From Eisenbergiella sp963559585 (GTDB lineage: Bacteria; Bacillota; Clostridia; Lachnospirales; Lachnospiraceae), in assembly GCA_963559585.1 (NCBI GenBank), contig CAUWLJ010000004.1, positions 8,671 to 72,670 of the forward strand: a stretch of 64,000 nucleotides of DNA, in the 5' to 3' direction. Numbering within the stretch: position 1 is the first letter of the stretch; every line of letters starts with the position of its first letter. Position numbers and translations under genes: made by a program. The notes beneath the pieces were generated by a model. It did not search any database. It had not been told where the DNA came from and saw nothing but the letters and a program-made list of their open reading frames with translations. Shown one piece after another: positions 33,435 through 42,312 of this stretch.

Positions 33435-33562
33435 TCCCATTCCTGTTCTTACTGCTTTTCCCAACAATTATAATCAGATTAGCACTTCACTTCTCTGTTG
33501 TCAATTCCCGTCATGCGGCCGCGCAATGCAGTGCTCAGGCCGCGCTGCTGCTGTGCGGCTGC

Positions 33563-35116
33563 TTATGTGGTATACTGCATTCTCACATCCCCCAGGCGAA
33601 TCTCGTCCCCGGTCTCCAAAGCTACCGTTTCCTCCGGCTCCAGACGGATATCATTCACGTATGTACCATTTGTGGAATTCATATCCATCAGCACCGTTTT
33701 TCCATCCATTTCGCTAAATCGGGCATGAATCCTGCTTACCGAAGCGTCAGGAATCAGAAGCTGTACTCTTCCCTTCATTTTTCCGGCCAGAGCCGGAAGC
33801 TCTCCCAGAGAATATTCCTTCTCCTTACCCCCCACCTGTCCGATCAGCCTGGGCTGTTCCTCCTTTTTCCACATCTCTGATTCCTCTGCTTCTTTGCATA
33901 TGCTTCCCAGGTAAACGGTGGGACCTCCAAATCCATCCTCGTCAGCTTCTTCATATTCTCCCCAAAGGGGCGGCTCCTTCTCCACCTCCCTTTCCTCCTG
34001 TCCCGGCTCCGCGTCCGGCTCCCGCTCCCCTGTAACCAGCCACAGAAAAATCAGGAAGGAAAGTCCATCTGCTGCCAGCGCCGCAAACAGAATAATCTTC
34101 TGCTGCCCTGACGGAGCCAGATACCAGATCAGAGCACACAGCCCAAGGAAAAAAAGCGCAGACAGAACCAGCCCTGTCATGCTTCCCTTCTTTGACCTTT
34201 TCTCTCTGCTTCTGTGCCGTTCCTCCTCCCCTTCATCCTCAATCTCATCCTCCTCCTGCCATTCCTCGTCCTCATAATCTTTATACAGCCCTTCCTGTTC
34301 CCGTCCTCCGGAATGTTCCCATTCCTCCAGATAGGCCCTGCCCTTCCTGGCCATGTCTGCCGTTCTCTCCGGCTCCGGCTTTCCGCTCATGTCTCTGACC
34401 GATCCGTTTCTTCCGTCTCTTCGGCATTCATAGGTTCCCTCCTGATCGGTAAGCAGTATATTTTCCGGCTTTGAAAGCATACTGTTTCCATATACGCTTC
34501 CCTGCCGCAGGCCTCCCTCCTGTGCTTCTGCCTCTCTCCTTTTTCCGGCAAAGCTATCCTCCTGTACTCCCCGTTCCAGACAGGCACGGAAGCTTCCTAT
34601 CGTGAAGCTTTTGGCCTTGGCCATTCGATAAAACTGGTAGGCCGCGCTCATCGCCTCCTTTTCTCTGTGATCCACATGCTCAAGGAAAAATTCAGTCAGC
34701 AGCCGGTAGATCTCCGCCTCCGATTCCTTCCCTGAGGACATGGGATCATACAGAAAAAAAAGCTGCTCCGACTCCAGATCCATATAAATATATTCAGGAT
34801 CCAGCACCAGACCGTTTTCTTCCAGCAGATATTCTGCTATGCTGTCCTGTACCTGAACCAGATTATCCACCATTCCTCTGAGGGCCTGAAAACGGATCTG
34901 CTCCGACAGATACAGCTGTGCCAGAGACTGCTTGGAGCTGATGTCATAATACAGGCTTGTCTTTCCCTCCAGGCGGCGCTCACTGCTGGCCAGAAGTCCC
35001 GGTATCCGGTTTCTGAGAATCATTTTATATTGATAACTGTTCTGATACTCCTTCGGTATTTCCTCCAGCACCAGATAGCTGTGGCTTAATTCCCGTTTAT
35101 ACGAAGGTTTTTTCAT
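33563..35116 (-). CDS. DUF6382-like protein with membrane segment and C-terminal FHA domain (Tad locus)
   Basis: 517 residues. The N-terminal ~200 residues (SYLVLEEIPKEYQNSYQYKM, then YYDISSKQSLAQLYL) match the DUF6382-type domain seen with Tad pili in Clostridia. A long acidic, disordered stretch (about 215-300) follows, then a hydrophobic segment pair (about 310-355). The C-terminal FHA domain shows DASVSRIHARFSEMDG and DMNSTNGTYVNDIRL and would bind phosphothreonine. The ATG at 35116 follows GGAGG and overlaps the preceding gene by 20 bases. By position it is the last gene of the Tad unit and could link pilus activity to Ser/Thr kinase signalling; that link is inference. Confidence 0.83.
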   Translation of the reverse strand: MKKPSYKRELSHSYLVLEEIPKEYQNSYQYKMILRNRIPGLLASSERRLEGKTSLYYDISSKQSLAQLYLSEQIRFQALRGMVDNLVQVQDSIAEYLLEENGLVLDPEYIYMDLESEQLFFLYDPMSSGKESEAEIYRLLTEFFLEHVDHREKEAMSAAYQFYRMAKAKSFTIGSFRACLERGVQEDSFAGKRREAEAQEGGLRQGSVYGNSMLSKPENILLTDQEGTYECRRDGRNGSVRDMSGKPEPERTADMARKGRAYLEEWEHSGGREQEGLYKDYEDEEWQEEDEIEDEGEEERHRSREKRSKKGSMTGLVLSALFFLGLCALIWYLAPSGQQKIILFAALAADGLSFLIFLWLVTGEREPDAEPGQEEREVEKEPPLWGEYEEADEDGFGGPTVYLGSICKEAEESEMWKKEEQPRLIGQVGGKEKEYSLGELPALAGKMKGRVQLLIPDASVSRIHARFSEMDGKTVLMDMNSTNGTYVNDIRLEPEETVALETGDEIRLGDVRMQYTT

Positions 35117-35579
35117 TTTCACCTCCATGTGGAAGCGCTTTTGTCCCGTCCTCTATCCCCTCCTCCAGCTTCCGCATTCCCCTGATAAATCCGGCCGCAT
35201 CCCTGATCTGTGCTTTCCCTTTCGCCTCTATCTGCCACGCCCCTTCTTTTAAAGGAAGCAGATGCAGGGACGGAAGAGAAAGCTGTGCCTCCAGCTCCAC
35301 CGTAACGGCCAGGGGAGTGACCGATATTTCCGTTTCCAGCTCCCTCACAGGAATGACCGCCTCCTGAAGAAGCCTTTCCAGTTCCCTTCCGGCCACGTTT
35401 TTTCTGTCCCCCTCCAGTATCAGACTGGCTCGCAGGGCAGCTATGTAGGCGGCCTGATTCAGAAAGGAAACCGTATATAAATAGAAGGAAAGCAGCATCA
35501 GTAATGCAGTCAAAAATACTGCTGCAGGGACGAGAAAGCTGGCCTCCAGCGTCATATACCCTTTTCGTTCCGATCTCAT
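35097..35579 (-). CDS. TadE/TadF-like pseudopilin
   Basis: 160 residues: a short basic start MRSERKGYMTLEASFLVPAA with the pilin-like G-x3-E processing region, one hydrophobic segment (about 12-35), then a soluble outer domain. TadE-type minor pilins are processed by the Tad prepilin peptidase and help assemble Flp pili. CAGGAGG precedes the ATG. It overlaps the FHA gene and follows the peptidase gene by 34 bases. Confidence 0.82.
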   Translation of the reverse strand: MRSERKGYMTLEASFLVPAAVFLTALLMLLSFYLYTVSFLNQAAYIAALRASLILEGDRKNVAGRELERLLQEAVIPVRELETEISVTPLAVTVELEAQLSLPSLHLLPLKEGAWQIEAKGKAQIRDAAGFIRGMRKLEEGIEDGTKALPHGGENEKTFV

Positions 35580-35613
35580 TGCGCCTCCTGTCTGCCGCAG
35601 CTCTGTGCGGCTT

Positions 35614-36057
35614 TCATCTATGAATACCTGTACGCACCCAAAAAATCACCACCGCTGCCAGGAAAAATGGGGCAAAGGGAATCTGTGTGCTCCGTGTCCC
35701 CTTCCGGCTTACGAGCAGATACACTGCCACCGCAAATGTGAGCAGACAGGCCGTAAAAATCTCTGCTGCGCATAGCTGCCACTGATGAAGCAGCCCCACC
35801 GGCAGAGCCATCAGTCCGTCCGCCGTCCCCATTTTATCTTCCGTCATCCGGCTGTAAAGCAGCATAACCGCCCCCGGAATCAGCCCCGAAAGAAAGTCCC
35901 CCCAGCCCAGGCCTCCCGCCGCCACCTCTGACAGGCAGCAGCAGACCGCCAGAACCAGTCCCGTTCCCAGCAGCCAGCATGGAATTTTTCTGGTTCTGCA
36001 ATCATGTATGCTGCAAATTCCCAGAAATCCGCACACCATTATGTTCTCCATCCACAT
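35614..36057 (-). CDS. tadV: Prepilin peptidase, TadV/CpaA type (A24)
   Basis: 147 residues, mostly hydrophobic, with about four membrane segments. Family A24 aspartates appear as D19 in SIHDCRTRKIP and the second in MGTADGLM, a variant of the GxGD motif. It cuts and may methylate the Flp prepilin and pseudopilins at the membrane. AAGGAG precedes the ATG. It is short, without the methylase-like cytoplasmic loop of PilD, as expected of TadV. Confidence 0.87.
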   Translation of the reverse strand: MWMENIMVCGFLGICSIHDCRTRKIPCWLLGTGLVLAVCCCLSEVAAGGLGWGDFLSGLIPGAVMLLYSRMTEDKMGTADGLMALPVGLLHQWQLCAAEIFTACLLTFAVAVYLLVSRKGTRSTQIPFAPFFLAAVVIFWVRTGIHR

Positions 36058-36138
36058 TTCTGTCTCCTTCTCCTAAGCCCTGCTCACTCAAAACGGGCTG
36101 ACACATCTGTGAACTTTGTTTCCCTCTGCACCGATCCG

Positions 36139-37050
36139 TCACCCGCATCTGCTGCAGGGCGTCCGCCCTCCTGCCTCCGACAGAGGGACACAGCGCACCG
36201 TCCTTTTCAGGCCGCTGCAGGTGATCGTATTATGGTAACTGCTTCCCTCTTTTGTGATATAGACGATCCCTGTTCCCCCCGTCCGGGCGCACTTTTCACA
36301 GGGACCATACTTTCCGCCCGAAGCGTTGCGCAGCCCTTCCACCTCTGTTTCCCCAGCCACCTGAATGGACAGCGTGAGATAGGTACAGTTTCTTGCCACA
36401 TGATACACACTGCCTCCTTCTGTGATGTACACATACACCTCGCCGCTGTCTCCCGGTGCACGGTGCTCCACATCATACCCCGTCCAGGCACGCATATAGC
36501 AGCAGCTTATGATCGTAGTTCCCGGATAGCCCAGTATGGGAATCACGGGCTGAACCCTGGCGGGCCTGACCAGCTGGATCAGATTATTCTCCAAAAATTC
36601 CCCTTCTCCTGTAGCATAGGCCAGCATGGAAAGCTGTCTCCCCTGCTGGTGAAGCTGTTCCAGATTGGATATATAGGTATGAAAAAACAGAATCATGGAC
36701 AGCACGTTAACGGTAAAGAACAGGAACAATGGAAGGGCAATGCAGGCCTCCGCCGTCATGGAGCCGGCAGATCTTCCGGCCAGGATTGATGGAAGCCCAA
36801 GCTTTATGCTCCAAACGGACGGAAACCCTGGCCTTATGCCGGAAATGGACTTAAGACCGCGTTCTTCGGAAAAGGAAGCAGATCGGGACACCCTTTTTAC
36901 CACACAAAATCGGGGATATAACATGATTTGATTTTTGATAAACGGGATGTGAAGTTTCTGCGTTCGGAAATCGTTGGCCTTTCTTTTGTTTCTGAATTTA
37001 TTAGTTACGTAACGGATCAATCTGATCCTGCCGCATGATAAAAAGGGCAT
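36139..37050 (-). CDS. TadE-like minor pilin with two C-terminal Cys/His modules
   Basis: 303 residues. A pseudopilin start SAGSMTAEACIALPLFLFF with one membrane segment lies unusually far in, at about residues 95-120. The last 110 residues hold two related modules, each with a VYIT-x-G-x2-YH start, a C-x2-L step and a closing PC-x2-C: first VYVYITEGGSVYHVARNC ... GPCEKC, then GIVYITKEGSSYHNTITC ... TPCSRC. Similar modules end some secreted nucleases and DNA-uptake-related proteins and probably bind zinc. The ATG at 37050 is kept because AAAGGAAG precedes it, but a shorter form starting near the transmembrane segment is possible. On a pilus this pair would face outward. Confidence 0.75.
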   Translation of the reverse strand: MPFLSCGRIRLIRYVTNKFRNKRKANDFRTQKLHIPFIKNQIMLYPRFCVVKRVSRSASFSEERGLKSISGIRPGFPSVWSIKLGLPSILAGRSAGSMTAEACIALPLFLFFTVNVLSMILFFHTYISNLEQLHQQGRQLSMLAYATGEGEFLENNLIQLVRPARVQPVIPILGYPGTTIISCCYMRAWTGYDVEHRAPGDSGEVYVYITEGGSVYHVARNCTYLTLSIQVAGETEVEGLRNASGGKYGPCEKCARTGGTGIVYITKEGSSYHNTITCSGLKRTVRCVPLSEAGGRTPCSRCG

Positions 37051-37111
37051 CCCGGTTCACTTCCTTTCCTTCCTGCCGCGCTTTCCTTCTTCTGCAGCGG
37101 CCAGATTCTCC

Positions 37112-38560
37112 TCATTCATAACGATAAGCTCTCTTGATCCTATACTGGAAGCCGTATCCGCTGGTCACCTCCGCCTCCGCCGTCATGGCGTCAATACAGC
37201 CGTCCATACGAAAGCCCTTATTGCCCGGCGTCATGCGGATGTCCGCCTCCATCACGTCCATCAGCCGCATCACCGTCACATCATCCGACTGCAGAAAGAG
37301 AAACGCTCCAAGGTAGTCCTGATAGGACAGCCCCTCTCCCCCCTTCTGATATTCTGCCAAATGCCCACGGAAGGTGAGGAGCTGGTAGTAAGGAGTATTC
37401 CAGCTTCCATCCTCCTTCATAAGGGGAACCCGTTCCCCGTCAAACAGCATCCTCAGATCCTTTACACTCTCTGCATAGGCCCAGGCAAACAGAATCAGTA
37501 CGGTAATCGGCTCCTTCAGCTCCGGCAGGGTGAGTACCAGGGAGATCAGTCCCGCTGTCTCCTCAGCCTGCGCTCTTCTGGTGCTGTCCGAGAACAGGAA
37601 AGCTGCGTTGGCCGCCTCCCGGATCAGGAGCAGCTTATTCGCTACCCTGCGCAGATTGTCCAGATCGTTTCCCTGTCCCTCCAGCAGATATTCCAACTGA
37701 TAGGAAAAGGACGCAGGCTCCTTTGCTCTCCCGTAAAAACCGCATTTTTCCATCATGTAAGTCTGAAACAGACACCTGTCCATCAGGCTCTCCGGTTCCT
37801 GCTTCCCTTCCGGGAGACCGGTACCCTCTATCCGGCCATCCCTGTGGCTCAGAAGGGAATCCACCGCAATGGGCGTGCGTGAAAGTGTCCCGGGATTGGA
37901 AACGGCAAGCGACAGGATTCCCTCCCCACGGGCCTGGTTGACCACATCAGAGGGAAGCTCCACATCCTTTCCCTCCCAGTCTGTTTCCCCTGCGTCCTCC
38001 TTCTCCTGCTGCTTCTGCAGAATCTTCTCCTTCACTTCCGCTTCTGTCTGCTCTCTCTGCGCCTCCACATCGCTGTCCAGATACCCGGACTGCTCCAGGC
38101 GCCGGGCATTGACTGCCGCCTGGCTTAAATAGCTCATCCCCCATTTATCCAGAATATAGTCCACTGCCTGCCGCTTCAGTACAGCCCCGTTGTCATCCGG
38201 CGCTGCTGAAGCCTGAAGCAGGGTTACACTCTCCGCATTCATGGCGGTCAGATCCTTTCCAACCGGCAGATCAAACAGACGAAAGGGCTGGAAATTCATG
38301 TTCATATAGCCTCTGATATGCTCCTGCGTATTGTCATACGAAGGGCTCCCCCCATAAGAGGTGTCAATAAAGAACAGATCATACTGCTCCAACAGCTCCC
38401 TGTGGTACTCGGCCAGCGCAGAGTCCATTGCCATGTCCATCACACATTCCGTCTGTGTCCGGATCGTGTGCATCCGCACGCCGGATATGACGGTCAGAAG
38501 GAGAGAGAGCAGTACGCCCGTAACCAGTGACAAATATACTGTTATGTATCCTTTCTGCAC
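37112..38560 (-). CDS. DUF5702-type Tad locus protein
   Basis: 482 residues with a GTG start after GGGAG. An N-terminal pilin-like membrane segment (YITVYLSLVTGVLLSLLLTV) is followed by a large soluble domain containing ELLEQYDLFFIDTSYGG near residue 60 and a charged coiled stretch near 170-210, with another hydrophobic segment near 345-365. The overall pattern matches the DUF5702 proteins that sit in Tad loci of Clostridia in the place of TadG-like proteins. The molecular role is unknown; a minor pilin or anchor is likely. It lies 20 bases after flp. Confidence 0.75.
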   Translation of the reverse strand: MQKGYITVYLSLVTGVLLSLLLTVISGVRMHTIRTQTECVMDMAMDSALAEYHRELLEQYDLFFIDTSYGGSPSYDNTQEHIRGYMNMNFQPFRLFDLPVGKDLTAMNAESVTLLQASAAPDDNGAVLKRQAVDYILDKWGMSYLSQAAVNARRLEQSGYLDSDVEAQREQTEAEVKEKILQKQQEKEDAGETDWEGKDVELPSDVVNQARGEGILSLAVSNPGTLSRTPIAVDSLLSHRDGRIEGTGLPEGKQEPESLMDRCLFQTYMMEKCGFYGRAKEPASFSYQLEYLLEGQGNDLDNLRRVANKLLLIREAANAAFLFSDSTRRAQAEETAGLISLVLTLPELKEPITVLILFAWAYAESVKDLRMLFDGERVPLMKEDGSWNTPYYQLLTFRGHLAEYQKGGEGLSYQDYLGAFLFLQSDDVTVMRLMDVMEADIRMTPGNKGFRMDGCIDAMTAEAEVTSGYGFQYRIKRAYRYE

Positions 38561-38580
38561 CGAACTCCCTCCCTTCCCTG

Positions 38581-38793
38581 TCAGATGGAGCCCGCCTGTG
38601 AAGTGATCTTTTTGAATATGCTGTTCACAAGGGCTGTAAGCTGATTCTTAAAAATGATGACCAGGCCGATCAAAACCACCATAATCAGAATCACCTCCAC
38701 CGTCCCCATCCCTTCCTCATCCCGAAGAAGCTTTTTCACTCTTTCTCTCATACCCACCATGCAGCTCACAGCCTTCCAGTACATTCTTTTCAT
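38581..38793 (-). CDS. flp: Flp-type (type IVb) major pilin
   Basis: 70 residues: a basic leader (residues 1-27), a processing site in DEEGMGTVEVILIM with G before and E five residues after, then a hydrophobic helix of about 20 residues and a short tail. This is the usual size and layout of Flp1-family pilins, whose mature part is little more than the helix. GGAGG precedes the ATG. It sits between tadC and the DUF5702 gene and is the probable fibre subunit. Confidence 0.87.
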   Translation of the reverse strand: MKRMYWKAVSCMVGMRERVKKLLRDEEGMGTVEVILIMVVLIGLVIIFKNQLTALVNSIFKKITSQAGSI

Positions 38794-38849
38794 TGTTTCC
38801 TCCGTTCTGCCGCGTCTGCGGCTTCTTTTTTCTTTCTCTGCTTTTTTAT

Positions 38850-40301
38850 CTACATTCCGGCGAAGGAAAAGCAGGCCGGAACCATCACCAGCACCATAAC
38901 CACTGCCAGGATCATCACCATGGGAAGCAGCAGCTTTGTCCCGGCTTTTTCCCCTTCCTCCCTGGCATGTCTTTTGCGTTCCTCATAGGAACGCTCCGCC
39001 TCCTCCTGCATGGCCGCAAGCATGCCTGCGGAGCCTTTTTTCAGATTCTGCGTCAGCAGAGACGCACATTTCCGATACTGAGGCAGCCTGCAGCGAGAAC
39101 CGAAATGTTCATAGGCCTGTAGCTCCGTCACACCGCTTTCCATCTCCCGGCATACCAGGAATAATTCCTCGCAAATATAGCTGTTTTTTCCATTTCCGTC
39201 CTTTTTCCGGTAATCCGATACCATTCTTGCAAAAGCCGCCCTCACCGGAAGACCGGCTCCCATCAGGAGGGTCAGCCTGCTCACGAATTCCGGATAGGAA
39301 ATCAGGAGCTGCCTGTCCCGTTCCTCCAGCCTCTTTCTGATCTCCCCGTCTGCAAAGTAAAGCTGCGCGCCGCCTGCCAGCAGGAAGGCGGCCAGGATCC
39401 ACAGACTTTCCTTTCCCATCCTCTCAGACCATATGATCCTGACACCCTCCGTCTCTGCCGGAAGCAGAAACGTCTCTTTGCAGGCATCCTTCTCGTCCGC
39501 ATCGCGGATCCGCTCCAGAAGCTGTCTTTGCCGGATTTCACGCTCGCTCAGGATCGGCGGACAAACCCTCACCGCAAAGTCCGTTTTCCATTCCTGGTCA
39601 AAATAGGTGAGCACTGCGGTCAGATTTACCACGATTCCCTTCTCCTTAACACCCTCATTATTCACCTGGCCGTCACTTTGGATCAGACTGTAATCGCCGC
39701 TCTCCCACCGTATCTCAAACGGAAAGCCATCCAGCTCTCCCGGCAGGTAAAGATCACTCCTCACCTCGTCCAGGCTCTTGTTTTCACCGGCCATCTCCCC
39801 TTCCATAGCCTGTCCGGCCGCTTCCACCAGCCCCTCCAGCTCCTGCCTGGTGTATTTTTGCTCCTCCACATCAATCACAAAGCTGTCCCTCTCCTCTCCC
39901 ATCTGCGCTTCCAGCTCCAGAGCTGCGGGACCTTCCCCATAGGAATTCCTATGTACGCGCCCGTCCCCGGAGAGCCGCATTTCCATTTTTCCGGTCAGAT
40001 ACAGAAGGGCCGAGGCTGCAAAGCCAAGGGCCAGAATGAACAGCAGCCCGCTGATCTTCTCCACCGTAAGCTGACGCAGCATCTGTCCTGACCGGGCCGG
40101 ATAAAGAAGCTCCAGCTCCGACCTCCTGCGGACACGCTTCCCACTCCGCCGGACCATCTTCCGTTCCAGCCAGGAGGCCGGTTTCAGGAAGAACCTTTTG
40201 ATAGTATCCGTCGTTTCCGCCCCTCTCTCCACCTTTTCCTTTCTGGAAAGAAACAGAAGCGCCAGATACAATACGGCGGCAGCCGCATATATCACCCACA
40301 T
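38850..40301 (-). CDS. tadC: TadC-like platform protein with a large inserted domain
   Basis: 483 residues. The C-terminal ~180 residues are a T2SSF domain (LLISYPEFVSRLTLLMGAGL, then EEGEKAGTKLLLPMVMILAV), as in TadC. TadC proteins are usually near 300 residues. Here an extra ~200-residue polar region lies between a membrane segment near 85-103 and another near 300-318, likely on the outer side. An N-terminal membrane segment starts the protein. GGAGG precedes the ATG. It would form the inner-membrane platform with TadB. Confidence 0.83.
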   Translation of the reverse strand: MWVIYAAAAVLYLALLFLSRKEKVERGAETTDTIKRFFLKPASWLERKMVRRSGKRVRRRSELELLYPARSGQMLRQLTVEKISGLLFILALGFAASALLYLTGKMEMRLSGDGRVHRNSYGEGPAALELEAQMGEERDSFVIDVEEQKYTRQELEGLVEAAGQAMEGEMAGENKSLDEVRSDLYLPGELDGFPFEIRWESGDYSLIQSDGQVNNEGVKEKGIVVNLTAVLTYFDQEWKTDFAVRVCPPILSEREIRQRQLLERIRDADEKDACKETFLLPAETEGVRIIWSERMGKESLWILAAFLLAGGAQLYFADGEIRKRLEERDRQLLISYPEFVSRLTLLMGAGLPVRAAFARMVSDYRKKDGNGKNSYICEELFLVCREMESGVTELQAYEHFGSRCRLPQYRKCASLLTQNLKKGSAGMLAAMQEEAERSYEERKRHAREEGEKAGTKLLLPMVMILAVVMVLVMVPACFSFAGM

Positions 40302-40313
40302 ATCCTTCCTCCT

Positions 40314-41126
40314 TCACACCTGTATCATCAGAATCCGCTCCGACAGCCAGACCGCCGCCAGATATACCGCCAGACAGCCCGTCATAATCAGGATTCCCAC
40401 CGGATTCCCATACAGCACATCAAAGAAGCCCCTGGAGGCTGCCTGCAAATAGGCTGCAATCAGAAAAGGCACCAGATTCATAATCCTCTGCTCATACCTT
40501 CTGGAGGTGAGGCTGGTCTCAATTTCCCTTCTGACCTCAATCCGGTCGCTGGTCATGGCTGCGCTTCTGCGGATGATCTCGTTCATATTCCCGCCTGTTC
40601 TCTTGGCAATACCGAATACCTGGGCAAAATCCTCCACATCCGTCTGGCCGCTCCTCCTTCCCAGATCCATAAGCAGTCTTTCCAGCGGAACGCCGTTGCC
40701 GATTCCCCTTCGTATCATCTCCGCCTCCCTTACGATCAGGCTCGGCCCGCCATACAGACGCTCCATATCCCTTCCGGCTTCCAGGAAAGCATTCTCCACC
40801 GAATATCCCGCCTGAAGGCAGGCGGACACCGCCAGAATCATATCCCGAAACTGCAGGGCTAATTCCTGCCTCCTTTCCGCTCCCAGCCTGTCTGCTGTCC
40901 GTTTCAGAAAGACAGGCACCAGACCTCCCAAAGGAAGCACCGCCCACAGTGATCGATAGAACAGCCAGGCCAAAAGCCCTGCCAGCGCCAGTCCCTCCCC
41001 GGTATAGATGCCAAGCTCCTTCCAGGTAAAGCGGTATCCCCCATAATCCGGCGCGTGCTCTTTCTCCCGGTCTGCCTTCTTCTGTCTACGTGGCATCCAG
41101 TCCCGCCATTTTAAGCTTTCCCACAT
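40314..41126 (-). CDS. tadB: TadB-like platform protein
   Basis: 270 residues with a T2SSF domain (LQFRDMILAVSACLQAGYSV, then TGGNMNEIIRRSA) flanked by a membrane-segment pair near 42-75 and another pair near the C-terminus. It forms the membrane platform of the Tad machine with TadC. Its start overlaps the end of tadA by 41 bases, and GGAG lies before its ATG, so translation is coupled. Confidence 0.88.
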   Translation of the reverse strand: MWESLKWRDWMPRRQKKADREKEHAPDYGGYRFTWKELGIYTGEGLALAGLLAWLFYRSLWAVLPLGGLVPVFLKRTADRLGAERRQELALQFRDMILAVSACLQAGYSVENAFLEAGRDMERLYGGPSLIVREAEMIRRGIGNGVPLERLLMDLGRRSGQTDVEDFAQVFGIAKRTGGNMNEIIRRSAAMTSDRIEVRREIETSLTSRRYEQRIMNLVPFLIAAYLQAASRGFFDVLYGNPVGILIMTGCLAVYLAAVWLSERILMIQV

Positions 41127-42312
41127 GGATCAGCTCCTCCCTTCTCACAAGCCTTCCTACTACCCTCTCCCCCTCCATCCTCTCCTCCTGAAAGGAAAAC
41201 AGGGGGGAAAGACGAATCTGCCCATCCTCAAAATCCGCCACCTCCACAATCTCCATCACCCTCCTGCTCTTATCCCGCAGCCGGCTCAAATGAACGATAA
41301 TATCAATTCCGGAAGCGATTTGTCTGCGTATGGCGGACAGTGGAATCTCCACCCCCATCAGCATCATGGTTTCCAGACGGGTCAGCATGTCCCCGGCGCT
41401 GTTGGCATGCCCCGTTGACATGGAGCCGTCGTGCCCGCAGTTCAATGCGCTCCCCACCAGATCCACCGCCTCTGCGCCCCGCACCTCACCCACAATGATA
41501 CGGTCAGGCCGCATTCGCAGAGCCGTCCTGATCAGATCGCGGATGGCGATAGGCTTACAGCCCTCCACGTTGGCATTTCTGGTTTCCAGACGCACCAGAT
41601 TGGGAATCCCACGTATCTGGAGCTCTGCCGAATCCTCTATGGTAATCAGCCTCTCATCGGAGGGGATGAAAGCGGAAAGGGCATTCAGAAAGGTGGTTTT
41701 GCCGCTGCCCGTTCCTCCGCTGATGAAAATGTTGTAACGGGCCTTTACCAGCCTTTCCAGAAAATCACAGGCTTCCTGAGTGATGGAGCCATATTCCAGC
41801 AGCTCCCCGATTCCGATGGGCTTATCCGGAAATCTGCGGATCGTCACCACCGGGCCGTTCAGGGCCACCGGGCTGAGAACCACATTTACTCTGGAGCCGT
41901 CCGCCAGACGGGCGTCCACGATGGGAGAAGTCTCATTCACCACCCGATTGCAGCCCGCCACCATTTGCTGGATCACGTCCTGCAGCTTCTCCTGGGATTC
42001 AAAGCCTCCCGGCCAGGCATACAGCCTGCCCGCCCGCTCCACAAAAATCCCCTCCATGCCGTTTATCATAATCTCCGTCACCTGGCTGTCCTCAATCAGC
42101 TCCTGCAGCACATCCAGCCCTCTCAGGGCATAGAACAGCTCCTTTCCCATCCGGCTTCGCTCATTCAGGGTCAGCCGTCCCAGAAGCTCCCTGGCCCGCA
42201 GCTTTCCGGCGATGATCTCCTTAAGCTCCCCGTCCTCCACCTCTCTGGTAAAATCCATCTGAGCCAGGAGCTGCTTCTTCATCTTCTCCTTCATCTCAAG
42301 ATACGTTTCCAC
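41086..42312 (-). CDS. tadA: Tad pilus assembly ATPase (TadA/CpaF)
   Basis: 408 residues. A secretion ATPase that drives Flp pilus assembly. Walker A is FISGGTGSGKTT near residue 200, the Asp box is ITIEDSAELQI, and Walker B is RPDRIIVGEVRGAEA; STGHANSAGDMLTRLE carries the His box. The N-terminal CpaF domain has SQVTEIMINGMEGIFVERAG. It is encoded directly after tadZ, overlapping it by 17 bases, and before tadB. Confidence 0.95.
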   Translation of the reverse strand: METYLEMKEKMKKQLLAQMDFTREVEDGELKEIIAGKLRARELLGRLTLNERSRMGKELFYALRGLDVLQELIEDSQVTEIMINGMEGIFVERAGRLYAWPGGFESQEKLQDVIQQMVAGCNRVVNETSPIVDARLADGSRVNVVLSPVALNGPVVTIRRFPDKPIGIGELLEYGSITQEACDFLERLVKARYNIFISGGTGSGKTTFLNALSAFIPSDERLITIEDSAELQIRGIPNLVRLETRNANVEGCKPIAIRDLIRTALRMRPDRIIVGEVRGAEAVDLVGSALNCGHDGSMSTGHANSAGDMLTRLETMMLMGVEIPLSAIRRQIASGIDIIVHLSRLRDKSRRVMEIVEVADFEDGQIRLSPLFSFQEERMEGERVVGRLVRREELIHVGKLKMAGLDAT

